A stretch of DNA of 64,000 nt from DASYLJ01 sp964432595 (GTDB lineage: Bacteria > Desulfobacterota > Binatia > DP-6), in NCBI GenBank assembly GCA_964432595.1, contig CAYSOF010000009.1, positions 1 through 64,000 of the forward strand, in the 5' to 3' direction. Made by a program: the position numbers and the translations under genes. The notes below the pieces were generated by a model. That model had not been told where the DNA came from. It was given only the letters and a program-made list of their open reading frames with translations, and made no database searches. Positions 15,539-23,742 of the stretch are shown piece by piece; positions within the stretch are counted from its first letter, which is position 1; each line of letters starts with the position of its first letter.

Positions 15539-18121
15539 CTAGTTCACGGGGATGACGTCGAATGCCTCCCATGCGCCACGAGCAGTACGGTCGGCCGCCA
15601 GGTGGTAGCCTCCGCCATTCACTGCCGTCAGGTATCGGCTGTTCCAGGTTCGCAACGCGATCGTGTCCGCGTCGAGCCACTCGAGCGTGAACGACTCCCA
15701 CTCGCCGATCGCCGTGCGATTCGCGTGAACGGCGAACGCGTTGCTGCCGCCGCCGCCCCCCTCGGCGACGAGATAATTGCCGCCCGCAGTACGCAGCGCG
15801 ATCCGCCCACCGATGGCGTTCACGGCGGAGAACGTCTCCCAGGCGCCTACGGACGTGCGATTGACGCCGACCAGTCCGCCGCCGCCGCCTTCGGCCACGA
15901 CGAGATGCCCGGTCGACGCTCGCAGTGCGAAGCGCGCAGGCAGTTCGGGTGGACACCGCGTATTCGACGACCACGGATATCGACCAGATGCGTGCAGGAC
16001 GAGGTTGCAATCGTCCTGCATCACCAGCCGTGCGCCCGAATTGCCGTCCGTTCCACTGGCGAAGGCGACGCCTTGGGCGCTGAAGAGCACCAGATTCCCG
16101 TCACGTTGCATCTGGAGCGCGGTACCAGTGCGGCCGAAGGTGTTCGTGGACCAGAGCTTGAGCCACGCAGTTCCCTGTCGAGCGTAGAGAACGACGTCGC
16201 CGTCCGTCTTGTGCACGAGGGCGGCCTTGCCGTTGGATGAGGTGATTCGGCCGTCCGGCAGGAGCTGTGTGTGCGGCTCCATGACAGACCCACCCGTGAT
16301 GGTGGTCGGCGGTGGCGGCGGAGGCGGCGGCGGTGGTTTTCCCGGGACCCCACGGCAATCGTTCTCGGGCCGCGAGCCATGGAACACGGCGTTGCCATAC
16401 GCGAAGATTCCGCCGTCGCAACCGAGCAACCAGTAACCGCCACCGGACGGGGTATTCTCCATGGCGATGATGCGGCCGTTGAGCGCCTGCCCCGCCGGAC
16501 TCCCGAAGAACTGCGCCTTCCCGAAAGCGAACACACCGCCATCCTCCGCGGCGAGCCAATAACCACGCCCCGACGGATGCACGGCCATGTCCGTTACGGG
16601 ATGATTCAACCGTTGGCCTCCCATCGAGCCATGGAACTTTGCGGCGCCGAAAGTGAAGACGCCGCCATCCGCGCCTACCAACCAGTACCCGTCGGAATGC
16701 GGGGTCGGCGCGAGTCCGACGATGTCGGCGTTCAACGCCTCTCCGCCCTTCGAGCCATAGAACTCGGCGCTGCCGAACGGGAACACCCCGCCGTCAGCTG
16801 CTACCAGCCAATATCCGCTGCCGTCCGATGTCGGTGCCATCCCGACGATCGGGCGGTTCAGGGGCTTGCCGCCCATCGAACCGTGGAATTGCGCGTTGCC
16901 GTAGTTGAACACCCCGCCGTCGCTTCCGACCAACCAGTAGCCGCGCCCATCGGCGGTGCGCGCGAGGCCAATGATGTTCTGCACCGCGACCTGGCCCTTG
17001 AGTTGCCCGTAGTGCACGGCGGTTCCGAAAGCGTGAACGCTGCCTTCGGTATCGACGGTCCAATAGCCCGCGCCGTCAGGCGTCGTCACGATCTCCGCAG
17101 CGATTGGCATGAACTGAATGCGGAAGCGCAACGAGCGCCACTCGGAGGTGTGGCGCTTGCCGCCGCTATACGTGTCGCGAACGCGATACGCCCACGTGTA
17201 CTCCGTCGCCGGGTCGAGGCTATGCGCAGGGACGGCAAACGTTGGGCTGGCCGACCAATCTCGTTCGAGATTCACTCCAGTGCCAGTGAGACGGAACGCG
17301 TACTCAATCGGGTCGCTCTCCGGATCTCGCGCGAGTACCAGTAATGTGGGGCGCGTACTCGGCAGGATTGCCCCTTCGTTTGGCCACCAGTACCAGACGG
17401 ATGGTGCTTGATTAGGCAGTGTTGTCGACGTGGTCGAGGGTCGAACGGTCGTCGACACGCTTGGCGTGGTGGGATTGCTCGGGGTTGTCGTGGGCGTCGA
17501 AGTCGGCGGGGGAGGTGGCTGGGGTGTCGGCGCTTGTGCCGGTGTGCACGGCCCCCAAAGCGGCGGATCGCACCGCCCCCATGCGCCCGCATGGATATTC
17601 ACGATGCCCAACACCACTTCTCCGTAGTGCCAGCGGCAGCGCGACTCGCCGCATGCAGTCTTGTAAGTATACTGAAATACTCCCTTATGTCCGTATTCTT
17701 CGAACCACTGACATGTGTGACGCTTTATCCCGCTCCTTGCTTGCACCTCGCGCACCTTCCCGGTTCCGACTGACCCCAGTAGTCCTGCCAATGCCCCGCC
17801 TGGCGTGGTCGGTACGCCATCTTCGGGCTGTGGCCCTGAGCCGCTTAGTTGATCCCACCGCACGGTCCGCCATCCGTGACGGTGCAACTGAAGATCCCCT
17901 TTCGGGCGACCGGTGCTGCAGGGTAACTCCACGAGACAGTCATAAGCTGGTCCCAAGGGAACACCTGCGGGCATGATCACCGGGCCTTGAGCGCGCTTAC
18001 ATGAGACCGGGTACGGTCCGGCAAAGGACTGGCCGGTTGTGAGCGGGATAGCGCCTATCGCTGCGATTATCGTTGCGACAAGAGCCTGAGGGCCGCCAGC
18101 CAGACACGTGCTACGTCTCAT
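15539..18121 (-). CDS. Secreted multidomain lectin-like protein (propeller repeats, B-lectin, fascin)
   Basis: I start at ATG 18121 (860 aa), where a signal peptide begins (MRRSTCLAGG...). A TTG 30 bp upstream is possible. Domain order: a Cys-containing N-terminal region (about 35-200), a P/T-rich linker, a fibronectin-like segment (NQAPSVWYWWPNEGA to about 345), six 42-residue repeats GYWLVGSDGGVFxFGxAxFHGS (about 352-595), a Pro10 linker, a bulb-type mannose-lectin domain with QRDGNLVLF and QDDCNLVLH (about 600-725), and a fascin-like beta-trefoil with repeated AEGGGGG and NRT..GxWE (about 730-860). It is presumably a carbohydrate-binding surface or secreted protein. Base composition is visibly lower in G+C than its neighbours, especially 17.6-18.1 kb. 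The repeat type is one I know from Actinobacteria, so transfer is likely. Confidence 0.85.
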   Translation of the reverse strand: MRRSTCLAGGPQALVATIIAAIGAIPLTTGQSFAGPYPVSCKRAQGPVIMPAGVPLGPAYDCLVELPCSTGRPKGDLQLHRHGWRTVRWDQLSGSGPQPEDGVPTTPGGALAGLLGSVGTGKVREVQARSGIKRHTCQWFEEYGHKGVFQYTYKTACGESRCRWHYGEVVLGIVNIHAGAWGRCDPPLWGPCTPAQAPTPQPPPPPTSTPTTTPSNPTTPSVSTTVRPSTTSTTLPNQAPSVWYWWPNEGAILPSTRPTLLVLARDPESDPIEYAFRLTGTGVNLERDWSASPTFAVPAHSLDPATEYTWAYRVRDTYSGGKRHTSEWRSLRFRIQFMPIAAEIVTTPDGAGYWTVDTEGSVHAFGTAVHYGQLKGQVAVQNIIGLARTADGRGYWLVGSDGGVFNYGNAQFHGSMGGKPLNRPIVGMAPTSDGSGYWLVAADGGVFPFGSAEFYGSKGGEALNADIVGLAPTPHSDGYWLVGADGGVFTFGAAKFHGSMGGQRLNHPVTDMAVHPSGRGYWLAAEDGGVFAFGKAQFFGSPAGQALNGRIIAMENTPSGGGYWLLGCDGGIFAYGNAVFHGSRPENDCRGVPGKPPPPPPPPPPTTITGGSVMEPHTQLLPDGRITSSNGKAALVHKTDGDVVLYARQGTAWLKLWSTNTFGRTGTALQMQRDGNLVLFSAQGVAFASGTDGNSGARLVMQDDCNLVLHASGRYPWSSNTRCPPELPARFALRASTGHLVVAEGGGGGLVGVNRTSVGAWETFSAVNAIGGRIALRTAGGNYLVAEGGGGGSNAFAVHANRTAIGEWESFTLEWLDADTIALRTWNSRYLTAVNGGGYHLAADRTARGAWEAFDVIPVN
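16349..17068 (-). repeat. Six 126-bp tandem coding repeats
   Basis: Each unit encodes 42 residues beginning GYW(L/T) and containing DGGVFxFG and FHGS. Five complete units (first Gly codon at 17066-17068) and a shorter sixth beginning at 16438 are present. The units are diverged at DNA level, so the array is old rather than a recent expansion. Confidence 0.85.
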
Positions 18122-18250
18122 GGTTGACGATTGATGCGAATAGCTTGCCAACGACGGAGGGAACTATGCGTCCAGGTGGCGCTGTGCCTGCTCGAATCCA
18201 CCTTCGGCTACTTCCGAATCGGACGATCCGGTGGCGTGCCGAGAGGACAC

Positions 18251-18270
18251 GTGTCCGTTCGGCCGGACAC
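18251..18270. terminator. Hairpin downstream of the ABC importer operon
   Basis: GTGTCCG-TTCGGC-CGGACAC forms a perfect 7-bp stem 42 bp beyond the permease stop on the minus strand. No U-tract follows. It separates the importer operon from the promoter region of the fascin protein, which occupies the AT-richer stretch 18122-18250. Confidence 0.4.
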
Positions 18271-18311
18271 CTGTTGCTCGAGAAGGCTGCGGCTAAGACG
18301 AGCCCGGGGAG

Positions 18312-19253
18312 TCAGGTACGCCGGCGCGCGACCAGGAACACCAGCGTCGGTGCGCCGAGCATCGCGGTGATGACGCCCACCGGCAGCTCGCGTCCCGGCA
18401 GCGCCAGCCGCGCCACCGTGTCGCACGCGACCAGGAACGCCGCGCCGCCGACGAACGACGCCGGCAGCACCATCCGCTGCGTGACGCCGACGATGCGCCG
18501 CACGATGTGCGGCACCATGAGCCCGACGAAGGCGATCGGGCCGCACCAGGCGACGCACGCCGCGACGCCCGCTGACGACGCCACCAGCGCGATCGTCCGC
18601 GTGCGGCCCACGTCGACCCCCTGCGCACGCGCCAGGTCCTCGTCGACCGCGAGCGCCTGCAGCGCACGGCGCTGCGCGAGCAGCACCGCGGTCGACACGA
18701 CGATCGCCGGCGTGAGCAGCAGCACGCCGCGGTAGCCCACCTGCGGCAGATGGCCCAGCGACCACTGCGCCGCTGCGAACATCGCCCGCATGTCGGCCGT
18801 GTACTGCAGCCCCGTGGCGATGGCGCTCGCGGCCAGCGTCACCCCGATGCCGGCGAGCAGCACGTCCGCCATCCCGGCGCGCCCGCTCGACGCGAAGCCC
18901 GCGACGACCAGGCTCACGCCGAGCGCGCCGACGAACGCACCCACCACCGTCGCCGGCATCCCGCCGAGCACCGACGTCACCGGCAGGACGAGCGCCGCCA
19001 GCGCGCCCAGCGTCGCGCCGGCGATGGTGCCGACGGTGCTCGGCGTCGCGAGGGGATTGGCGAAGATCGCCTGGAACACCGCCCCCGCCAGCGACAGCAT
19101 GCCGCCGACCAGCGCGGCGACCAGCACGCGCGGCACGCGGAGCTGCCATACGATGAACTCGCCACGCGGACCGTCGAGCCCGCCGCCGGCGAAGGGCGCC
19201 AGCACGACGAGGACCACCGCGACGACGGCCAGCACGACGAGCCGGCGCGTCAC
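18312..19253 (-). CDS. FecCD/BtuC family ABC transporter permease
   Basis: Inner-membrane permease of a type II importer for cobalamin, haem or ferric siderophore. The start is GTG 19253, which overlaps the ATPase stop as GTGA and gives 313 aa beginning with the first transmembrane helix (MTRRLVVLAVVAVVLVVLAPF). Family landmarks are LRVPRVLVAALVGG, the PLATPSTVGTIAGA segment, GxMADVLLAGIGV, and GPIAFVGLMVPHIVRRIVG, which contains the coupling-helix region, ending LPVGVITAMLGAPTLVFLV. About nine to ten hydrophobic helices are visible, as expected. It is the last gene of a binding protein - ATPase - permease operon. Confidence 0.9.
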   Translation of the reverse strand: MTRRLVVLAVVAVVLVVLAPFAGGGLDGPRGEFIVWQLRVPRVLVAALVGGMLSLAGAVFQAIFANPLATPSTVGTIAGATLGALAALVLPVTSVLGGMPATVVGAFVGALGVSLVVAGFASSGRAGMADVLLAGIGVTLAASAIATGLQYTADMRAMFAAAQWSLGHLPQVGYRGVLLLTPAIVVSTAVLLAQRRALQALAVDEDLARAQGVDVGRTRTIALVASSAGVAACVAWCGPIAFVGLMVPHIVRRIVGVTQRMVLPASFVGGAAFLVACDTVARLALPGRELPVGVITAMLGAPTLVFLVARRRT

Positions 19254-20032
19254 GGTGCCTCCACGCGCGGGACGATGACGCGGTGCCGGCCCGCGGCCAA
19301 CGCCTCCATCGGTACGCCGAAGAGCTCGGCGAGCCGCTCCGGCAGGTCGGGCGCCGCGTAGGGACGCTCGAAGTGCACGCGGCCCCCGGCGAGGCCGACG
19401 ACGCGCACCGCCTCGGGCCGTCCGAGATGCGCGAGCACGTTGAGATCGTGCGTGACGCAGAGGATGCCGAGGCCGTCGTCGCGCCACAGCCGTCCGAGCA
19501 GGACGTAGACCTCCGCCTGGCGCGCCGGGTCGAGGTGCGTCGCCGGCTCGTCGAGCAGCAGGAGCGGCGTCTCCTGCGCGAGGAGGGTCGCCAGCGCGAC
19601 GCGCTGGCGCTCGCCGCCCGACAGCGCCTGGACGTCGCGGCCGGCGAAGGCCGACGCGCCGACGCGGGCCAGCGCCGTCTCGGCGGCGCGGAGCGACACC
19701 GCCGGCGCCTCGGCGAACCGGTAGCGGGCCGCGGCGACGAGCTCGCGCGCCGGCAGCGGCTCGGTGGTCGCCAGCGCGTGCTGCGGCAGCCAGGCCGCGA
19801 CCGCCGCCCGCTCGCGCGGCCGCAGACGCCCGACGTCGGCGTCGCCGAGCGTCGCGCGGCCGGCGGCCGGCGGCAGCAGGCCGAGGCCGGCGCGAAGCAA
19901 CGTCGTCTTGCCGGCGCCGTTCGGGCCGACGAGCGCGACGAGCTCCCCGCGGCGGATCGTCAGGGACACGCCGTCGAGCAGAGTGGCGCCGCCGCGCACC
20001 ACGCGGACGCCCTCGAGGACGAGGCTGCTCAC
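19250..20032 (-). CDS. ABC transporter ATP-binding protein (BtuD/FecE type)
   Basis: The ATPase energises the importer with the adjoining permease. I start at GTG 20032, overlapping the stop of the binding-protein gene as GTGA, which gives 260 aa starting VSSLVLEGVRVV. Walker A is GPNGAGKTT, the signature is LSGGERQRVALA, Walker B is LLLLDEPATHLD and the switch His is CVTHD. The C-terminal extension (PERLAELFGVPMEAL) is typical of the siderophore/B12 branch. Both neighbours overlap by 4 bp, so subunit synthesis is probably coupled. Confidence 0.93.
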   Translation of the reverse strand: MSSLVLEGVRVVRGGATLLDGVSLTIRRGELVALVGPNGAGKTTLLRAGLGLLPPAAGRATLGDADVGRLRPRERAAVAAWLPQHALATTEPLPARELVAAARYRFAEAPAVSLRAAETALARVGASAFAGRDVQALSGGERQRVALATLLAQETPLLLLDEPATHLDPARQAEVYVLLGRLWRDDGLGILCVTHDLNVLAHLGRPEAVRVVGLAGGRVHFERPYAAPDLPERLAELFGVPMEALAAGRHRVIVPRVEAP

Positions 20033-20904
20033 CGCGCGGCCGCCAGCCGGGCGAGCTCGGCCTGCAGGCGGTCGGTCAGCCCGAGGATGCGCGGGCCGCT
20101 GATGTAGGCCTCGGGCGCCTCGACGACGGCGATGCGATCGCGCTGTACGGCGGTCAGCGGCGTGAGGGCGCGCCAGTCGGCGAGAAGCTTCGTGCGCGCG
20201 GCCTCGTCGCCGCTCTTGCCGGCCACGAGCAGCAGGACGACGTCGGGATCGAGCTCGAGGACACGCTGCAGGCTCAGCCGGGGCAGTCCGTGGACGTCCT
20301 CGTCGACCGCGTTCCGGCCGCCGGCGGCCGCGAGCGCCGCGCCGTGCATCGAGTTCCGGCGGATGAACCACACCTCGTGCAACGACGCCGTGTCCGACGC
20401 GAGAACCAACAGAACCCGCGGCGCGTCGGCGGGCGTCGGCGTCGCGAGGCGGGTCTGGATGCGATCGGCGAGAGCGTCCGCGGCCGCGGCGTGTCCGGTG
20501 AGGCGCCCGACCGTCCGGATTCCGGACAGTACCTGTTCACGTGAGAGCCACGGGATCAGGCACGTGTTGCCGAGGGCCCGCAGCTCGGCGGCGCGGACGT
20601 TCACGTTGTCCTCGGAGAGGATCAGGTCGGGGTCGAGGCGGGCGATCGTCTCGTAGGCGGGCGTCAGCGTGGTGCCGAGGCGCGGGAGACGGGCGGCCTC
20701 GGGCGGATCGGCGCAGTAGTCGCTGACGCCGACGACGGCCGACCCCGCGCCGATGGCGAAGAGCGTCTCGGTGATCGCCGGCGTGATCGAGACGATCCGG
20801 CGCGGCGTCGCCGCCGGCTGCGGGCACGTTGGCGCGTCCGCCGACGCCGTCGCGACGAGGACGAGCGTCCACAGGACGACGAGCCGACGAGGGAGAACGC
20901 GCAT
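20029..20904 (-). CDS. BtuF/FhuD-type helical-backbone substrate-binding protein
   Basis: Periplasmic metal-chelate or cobalamin receptor, 291 aa. A signal peptide (MRVLPRRLVVLWTLVLVATASADA) precedes a PBP type III domain starting PRRIVSITPAITETLFAIGAG. It continues with VVGVSDYCADPP and LDPDLILSEDN in lobe 1 and LELDPDVVLLLVAGKSG in lobe 2. It is first in the operon with its ATPase and permease. A TTGAGG-17-TATGGG promoter ends 11 bp before the ATG. I see no cobalamin riboswitch in the 180 bp upstream, so the substrate (B12, haem or siderophore) is undecided. Confidence 0.88.
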   Translation of the reverse strand: MRVLPRRLVVLWTLVLVATASADAPTCPQPAATPRRIVSITPAITETLFAIGAGSAVVGVSDYCADPPEAARLPRLGTTLTPAYETIARLDPDLILSEDNVNVRAAELRALGNTCLIPWLSREQVLSGIRTVGRLTGHAAAADALADRIQTRLATPTPADAPRVLLVLASDTASLHEVWFIRRNSMHGAALAAAGGRNAVDEDVHGLPRLSLQRVLELDPDVVLLLVAGKSGDEAARTKLLADWRALTPLTAVQRDRIAVVEAPEAYISGPRILGLTDRLQAELARLAAAR

Positions 20905-20915
20905 GTGCCGGGGAC

Positions 20916-20944
20916 CCCATAGAGCAGCCGATCGCCCCCCTCAA
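20916..20944 (-). promoter_or_regulatory. Promoter of the BtuFDC/siderophore importer operon
   Basis: On the minus strand TTGAGG (20939-20944), 17 bp, TATGGG (20916-20921), then 11 bp to the ATG at 20904. No Fur-box-like AT-rich palindrome is visible around it. Confidence 0.45.
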
Positions 20945-21084
20945 CCGACGCGCCAGTCGGCACCGTCTGGAAATCCCGGACCGACGCACGGTGTCAACGT
21001 GATTTCTCTAGCCAAGCACGGAAGAAAAATGATAGCAGCGCCACGCCAAGCCGCGGCGGAGCGGCTACCCAACAGGAGGCAGGC

Positions 21085-22170
21085 ATGAAGTGGAGGCGTC
21101 TGACGTGGGCTTCTCTCTTCGGTCTCTGTAGTCTCGCCGTCGGCTCGAGCGCCACGGCGAACACCGTCACCCAGAACACCTCGTGGACGATCGACCGTGC
21201 GGGGACGTCGACACGCTACCGCGTGACGGCGTACGGCGATTCGATCTACGCGGGCTATCGTGGCTCGATCTCGAACGTGTCGCTGCGCGCGGCACCGTGG
21301 GTCGACGGCGAGTATCTCGGCCAGAAGTGGAACGCCGACATCGAGGTGTACCGGCGGGCGAAGTCGGGCGCCGTGGCGTCCGACATCTACAACAACAAGA
21401 TCGTCTCCGAGCGGTCGTACATGCAGACGACGAACACCCGCGTCGTCACGTTCGAGATGTGCGGCAACGACTATCTGCAGGCGCGCTCGAACCTCTCCGG
21501 CCAGAGCGGCACGTGCAACTACGCCGTCCTCGACACGGCGCTGGCCAACTGCACGAACTACACGGGCCTCGCGATGAACGCGATCAACCAGTACGCGACC
21601 AGCGCGAAGGTCAAGGTCGTGTCGAACCTCTACTACCCGGGTTACGCCGCCGACAACGCGAACACGACCTGCCGTGATTCCGCGACCGGCCAGGTCATCA
21701 ACAAGCAGAACAAGTTCCTGCCGTACCTCGCGCGCAGCAACTGGCGGACCTGCAACCTGGCCGCGCAGCGCGGCTTCCAGTGCGCCGACAGCTTCGCCGA
21801 GTGGATGGGCGCCGACTACGATTCCAACGGCGACGGGCAGATCGACTCCGCCGCGCTGCGCTACGTGCACGGCGAGTCGGAGAACGACTACGTGAACCGC
21901 ATCAGCGTGACGCTGCGCGGGACGATCCGCGACGCGAACACGCACTTCGCAACCGCGAGCACGAGCTACGATTACCTGCTGTCCGACAACACGCACCCGA
22001 CGTACTACGGCTCGACGGTCTCCGTCGGGTTCTTCGGCGGGACGGGTTCCGGCACGAGCGCGCCGACGTTCACCAGCCAGATCGTCGGCGGCAAGAACCC
22101 CGAGTGGAACAAGTGGGGGCACGAGCGCATGGGGTGGACCCTCTCGGTCTTCAATCCGGCGACGCCCTGA
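21085..22170 (+). CDS. Secreted SGNH/GDSL-family hydrolase
   Basis: An exported esterase or lipase-like hydrolase of 361 aa with signal peptide MKWRRLTWASLFGLCSLAVGSS. Block I is AYGDSIYAGY (nucleophile Ser53), block III is MCGNDY (oxyanion Asn), and block V is DNTHP with Asp301 and His304, the usual D-x-x-H. It carries many Asn, Tyr and Thr and several Cys, and a segment DYDSNGDGQIDS reads like a calcium-binding loop. A perfect AGGAGG Shine-Dalgarno sits 6 bp before the ATG, unlike most genes here. It converges with the next gene: the stop codons are only 4 bp apart. Confidence 0.85.
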   Translation: MKWRRLTWASLFGLCSLAVGSSATANTVTQNTSWTIDRAGTSTRYRVTAYGDSIYAGYRGSISNVSLRAAPWVDGEYLGQKWNADIEVYRRAKSGAVASDIYNNKIVSERSYMQTTNTRVVTFEMCGNDYLQARSNLSGQSGTCNYAVLDTALANCTNYTGLAMNAINQYATSAKVKVVSNLYYPGYAADNANTTCRDSATGQVINKQNKFLPYLARSNWRTCNLAAQRGFQCADSFAEWMGADYDSNGDGQIDSAALRYVHGESENDYVNRISVTLRGTIRDANTHFATASTSYDYLLSDNTHPTYYGSTVSVGFFGGTGSGTSAPTFTSQIVGGKNPEWNKWGHERMGWTLSVFNPATP

Positions 22171-22174
22171 GGGG

Positions 22175-23050
22175 TCAGGGGAGAAACCGGACTCCGAGCA
22201 GCACGGGGACGCCGATCCAGTAGGCGACCCCGCACACGAGCTCGACGGCCCGTCGCACCCTCGCCACGCGCGAGGGTGCGACGGCCGCGGCCGCCAGCGC
22301 GGTGAGCTCGCCCAGCCAGCGCCACGTGGCCGCGTACAGCACGAGGTACGCGACGACGGTGCCCCAGTAGACGGCGAGGGTGCGGAACCACGACGCGGCG
22401 CCGAGCAGGTACCACTCGCCGAAGGTGCCGCCGTAGGCGATGTGCTGGTGCGCGTTGAACAGCACGCCGCCGGGCAGGGCGCCGAACACGACGAACTTGC
22501 CGGCGCGATGATACCAGCGCCGCCGCGGCCGCGCGGCGCGCGCGTGCGCCCACGCGACCGTCGGATGCTCGCCGCCGGTCGGAACGCCCGCCTCGGCGAG
22601 CGCTGCCATCAACACGGCCGGATCGTCGAGCGCGACCCCATAGCCGAGCCGGCGGCCCGAGCGCATGCGCAGCCAGACGCCGGGCTCGGGCAGGGGGATC
22701 GCCCACGGCACGACGCCCGCGATCGCGTCGATCGGCGCTTCGAGGCGGACGTCGCTTCGACTGATCGCGAGGGTCGACGCGTCGACGGTGACCGTGGTCG
22801 AGACCACGCGCTCGACGAGCGCGGCGAGCCCCGCCGGCAGCAGCGTCCAGACGACCAGGAGCTCGAGGAGCACCGGCGGCGTGACGGGCGGATCGATCGC
22901 GTACAGCACCAACGCCAGCTGGAGGGGCATGCTCGCGAGCGCGATCGCCCGCAGCGCGCCGACGACGCCCCGCGACACCGGGCCGTGGGCGCGCGCGGGC
23001 AGCGCGATGGGCAGGTGCGGCGCCGCCGCACTCGGGACATCGATCGGCAT
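22175..23050 (-). CDS. Multi-pass membrane protein, unknown function
   Basis: The 291-aa product has two N-terminal helices (ALRAIALASMPLQLALVLYAI, LLELLVVWTLLPAGLAALV). A soluble region of about 90 residues follows (TTVTVDASTLAISRSDVRLEAPIDAIAGV...), whose beta-rich pattern recalls bacterial PH-like domains. Three or four more hydrophobic segments end it. No catalytic motif is seen. It is divergent from the bitopic protein gene at 23.1 kb and converges with the SGNH hydrolase gene. Confidence 0.6.
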   Translation of the reverse strand: MPIDVPSAAAPHLPIALPARAHGPVSRGVVGALRAIALASMPLQLALVLYAIDPPVTPPVLLELLVVWTLLPAGLAALVERVVSTTVTVDASTLAISRSDVRLEAPIDAIAGVVPWAIPLPEPGVWLRMRSGRRLGYGVALDDPAVLMAALAEAGVPTGGEHPTVAWAHARAARPRRRWYHRAGKFVVFGALPGGVLFNAHQHIAYGGTFGEWYLLGAASWFRTLAVYWGTVVAYLVLYAATWRWLGELTALAAAAVAPSRVARVRRAVELVCGVAYWIGVPVLLGVRFLP

Positions 23051-23100
23051 GCGGGCGCGTGGCGCGCGGGGTGCGTCATATGTTAGCGACGGGTCGGATG

Positions 23101-23742
23101 GCCAGCATGCGCGTGGACGCCGACGGCGTGCGCATCGTCCGGCACGGCGGCGCCCGGCGCGTCGTCACGCTCGGGGTCGCGGCGATCGCGCTCGTCGTGC
23201 TCGTCACCGCGGCGACCATGCTGCTGCTCGACCGTGGCGCCGCCGCGCCCGACGTGCCGACCACGCATGCTCCCGCCGTCCCGATGGCGCCGCCGGCGCC
23301 GGCCGCCTCCGCCCCGGCGGCGCCGGTCGCCGCTGCACCCCGCGACGTGCATCCGCGGCGCAAGCGGTCGGAGCGCAAGGCGGCCGCCGCGGCGGCCGCG
23401 GACGAGCAGGGCGAGCTCGACGCGCGCGACGTCATCCCGATGCTGCAGGCGGCGGGCGAGCGCGAAGGCATCGCCGCGTTCCCGGTGCCCGGCACCGATC
23501 CACCGAAGGCCGGGCTCATCGTGCCCGAGGACTTCGCGTTGCCCGAAGGCTACGTCCGTCACTTCCAGGCGACGGACGACGGCGAGCGCCTGCCGCCGAT
23601 CCTGATGTTCCATCCCGACTACGAGTTCGTCGACGCGGCCGGCAACGCGGTCGCGCTGCCCGACGACGGCGTCGTGCCGCCCGAGCTCGCGCCGCCGGGC
23701 CTGCCGCTCGAGACGCTCGAGCTGCCGGACCGCACGCCCTGA
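23101..23742 (+). CDS. Single-pass membrane protein with Ala/Pro linker
   Basis: Start choice is uncertain: GTG 23059, ATG 23080 and ATG 23101 are all in frame, and 23101 gives 213 aa. One transmembrane helix (VVTLGVAAIALVVLVTAATMLLL) is followed by an A/P-rich linker, a basic stretch (HPRRKRSERK) and a C-terminal domain with ALPEGYVRHFQATDDGERLPPILMF. I do not recognise the family. The stop overlaps the presumed start of lnt (CTGA), so the two genes form an operon. A periplasmic role beside lipoprotein maturation is a guess from context. Confidence 0.6.
   Translation, partial: ASMRVDADGVRIVRHGGARRVVTLGVAAIALVVLVTAATMLLLDRGAAAPDVPTTHAPAVPMAPPAPAASAPAAPVAAAPRDVHPRRKRSERKAAAAAAADEQGELDARDVIPMLQAAGEREGIAAFPVPGTDPPKAGLIVPEDFALPEGYVRHFQATDDGERLPPILMFHPDYEFVDAAGNAVALPDDGVVPPELAPPGLPLETLELPDRTP

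Noticed and set aside
20905..21084. Possible cobalamin riboswitch upstream of the BtuF-like gene
   Set aside because: No B12-box (GCCACTG-like) or suitable leader length is visible. The promoter appears to end 11 bp before the start codon.
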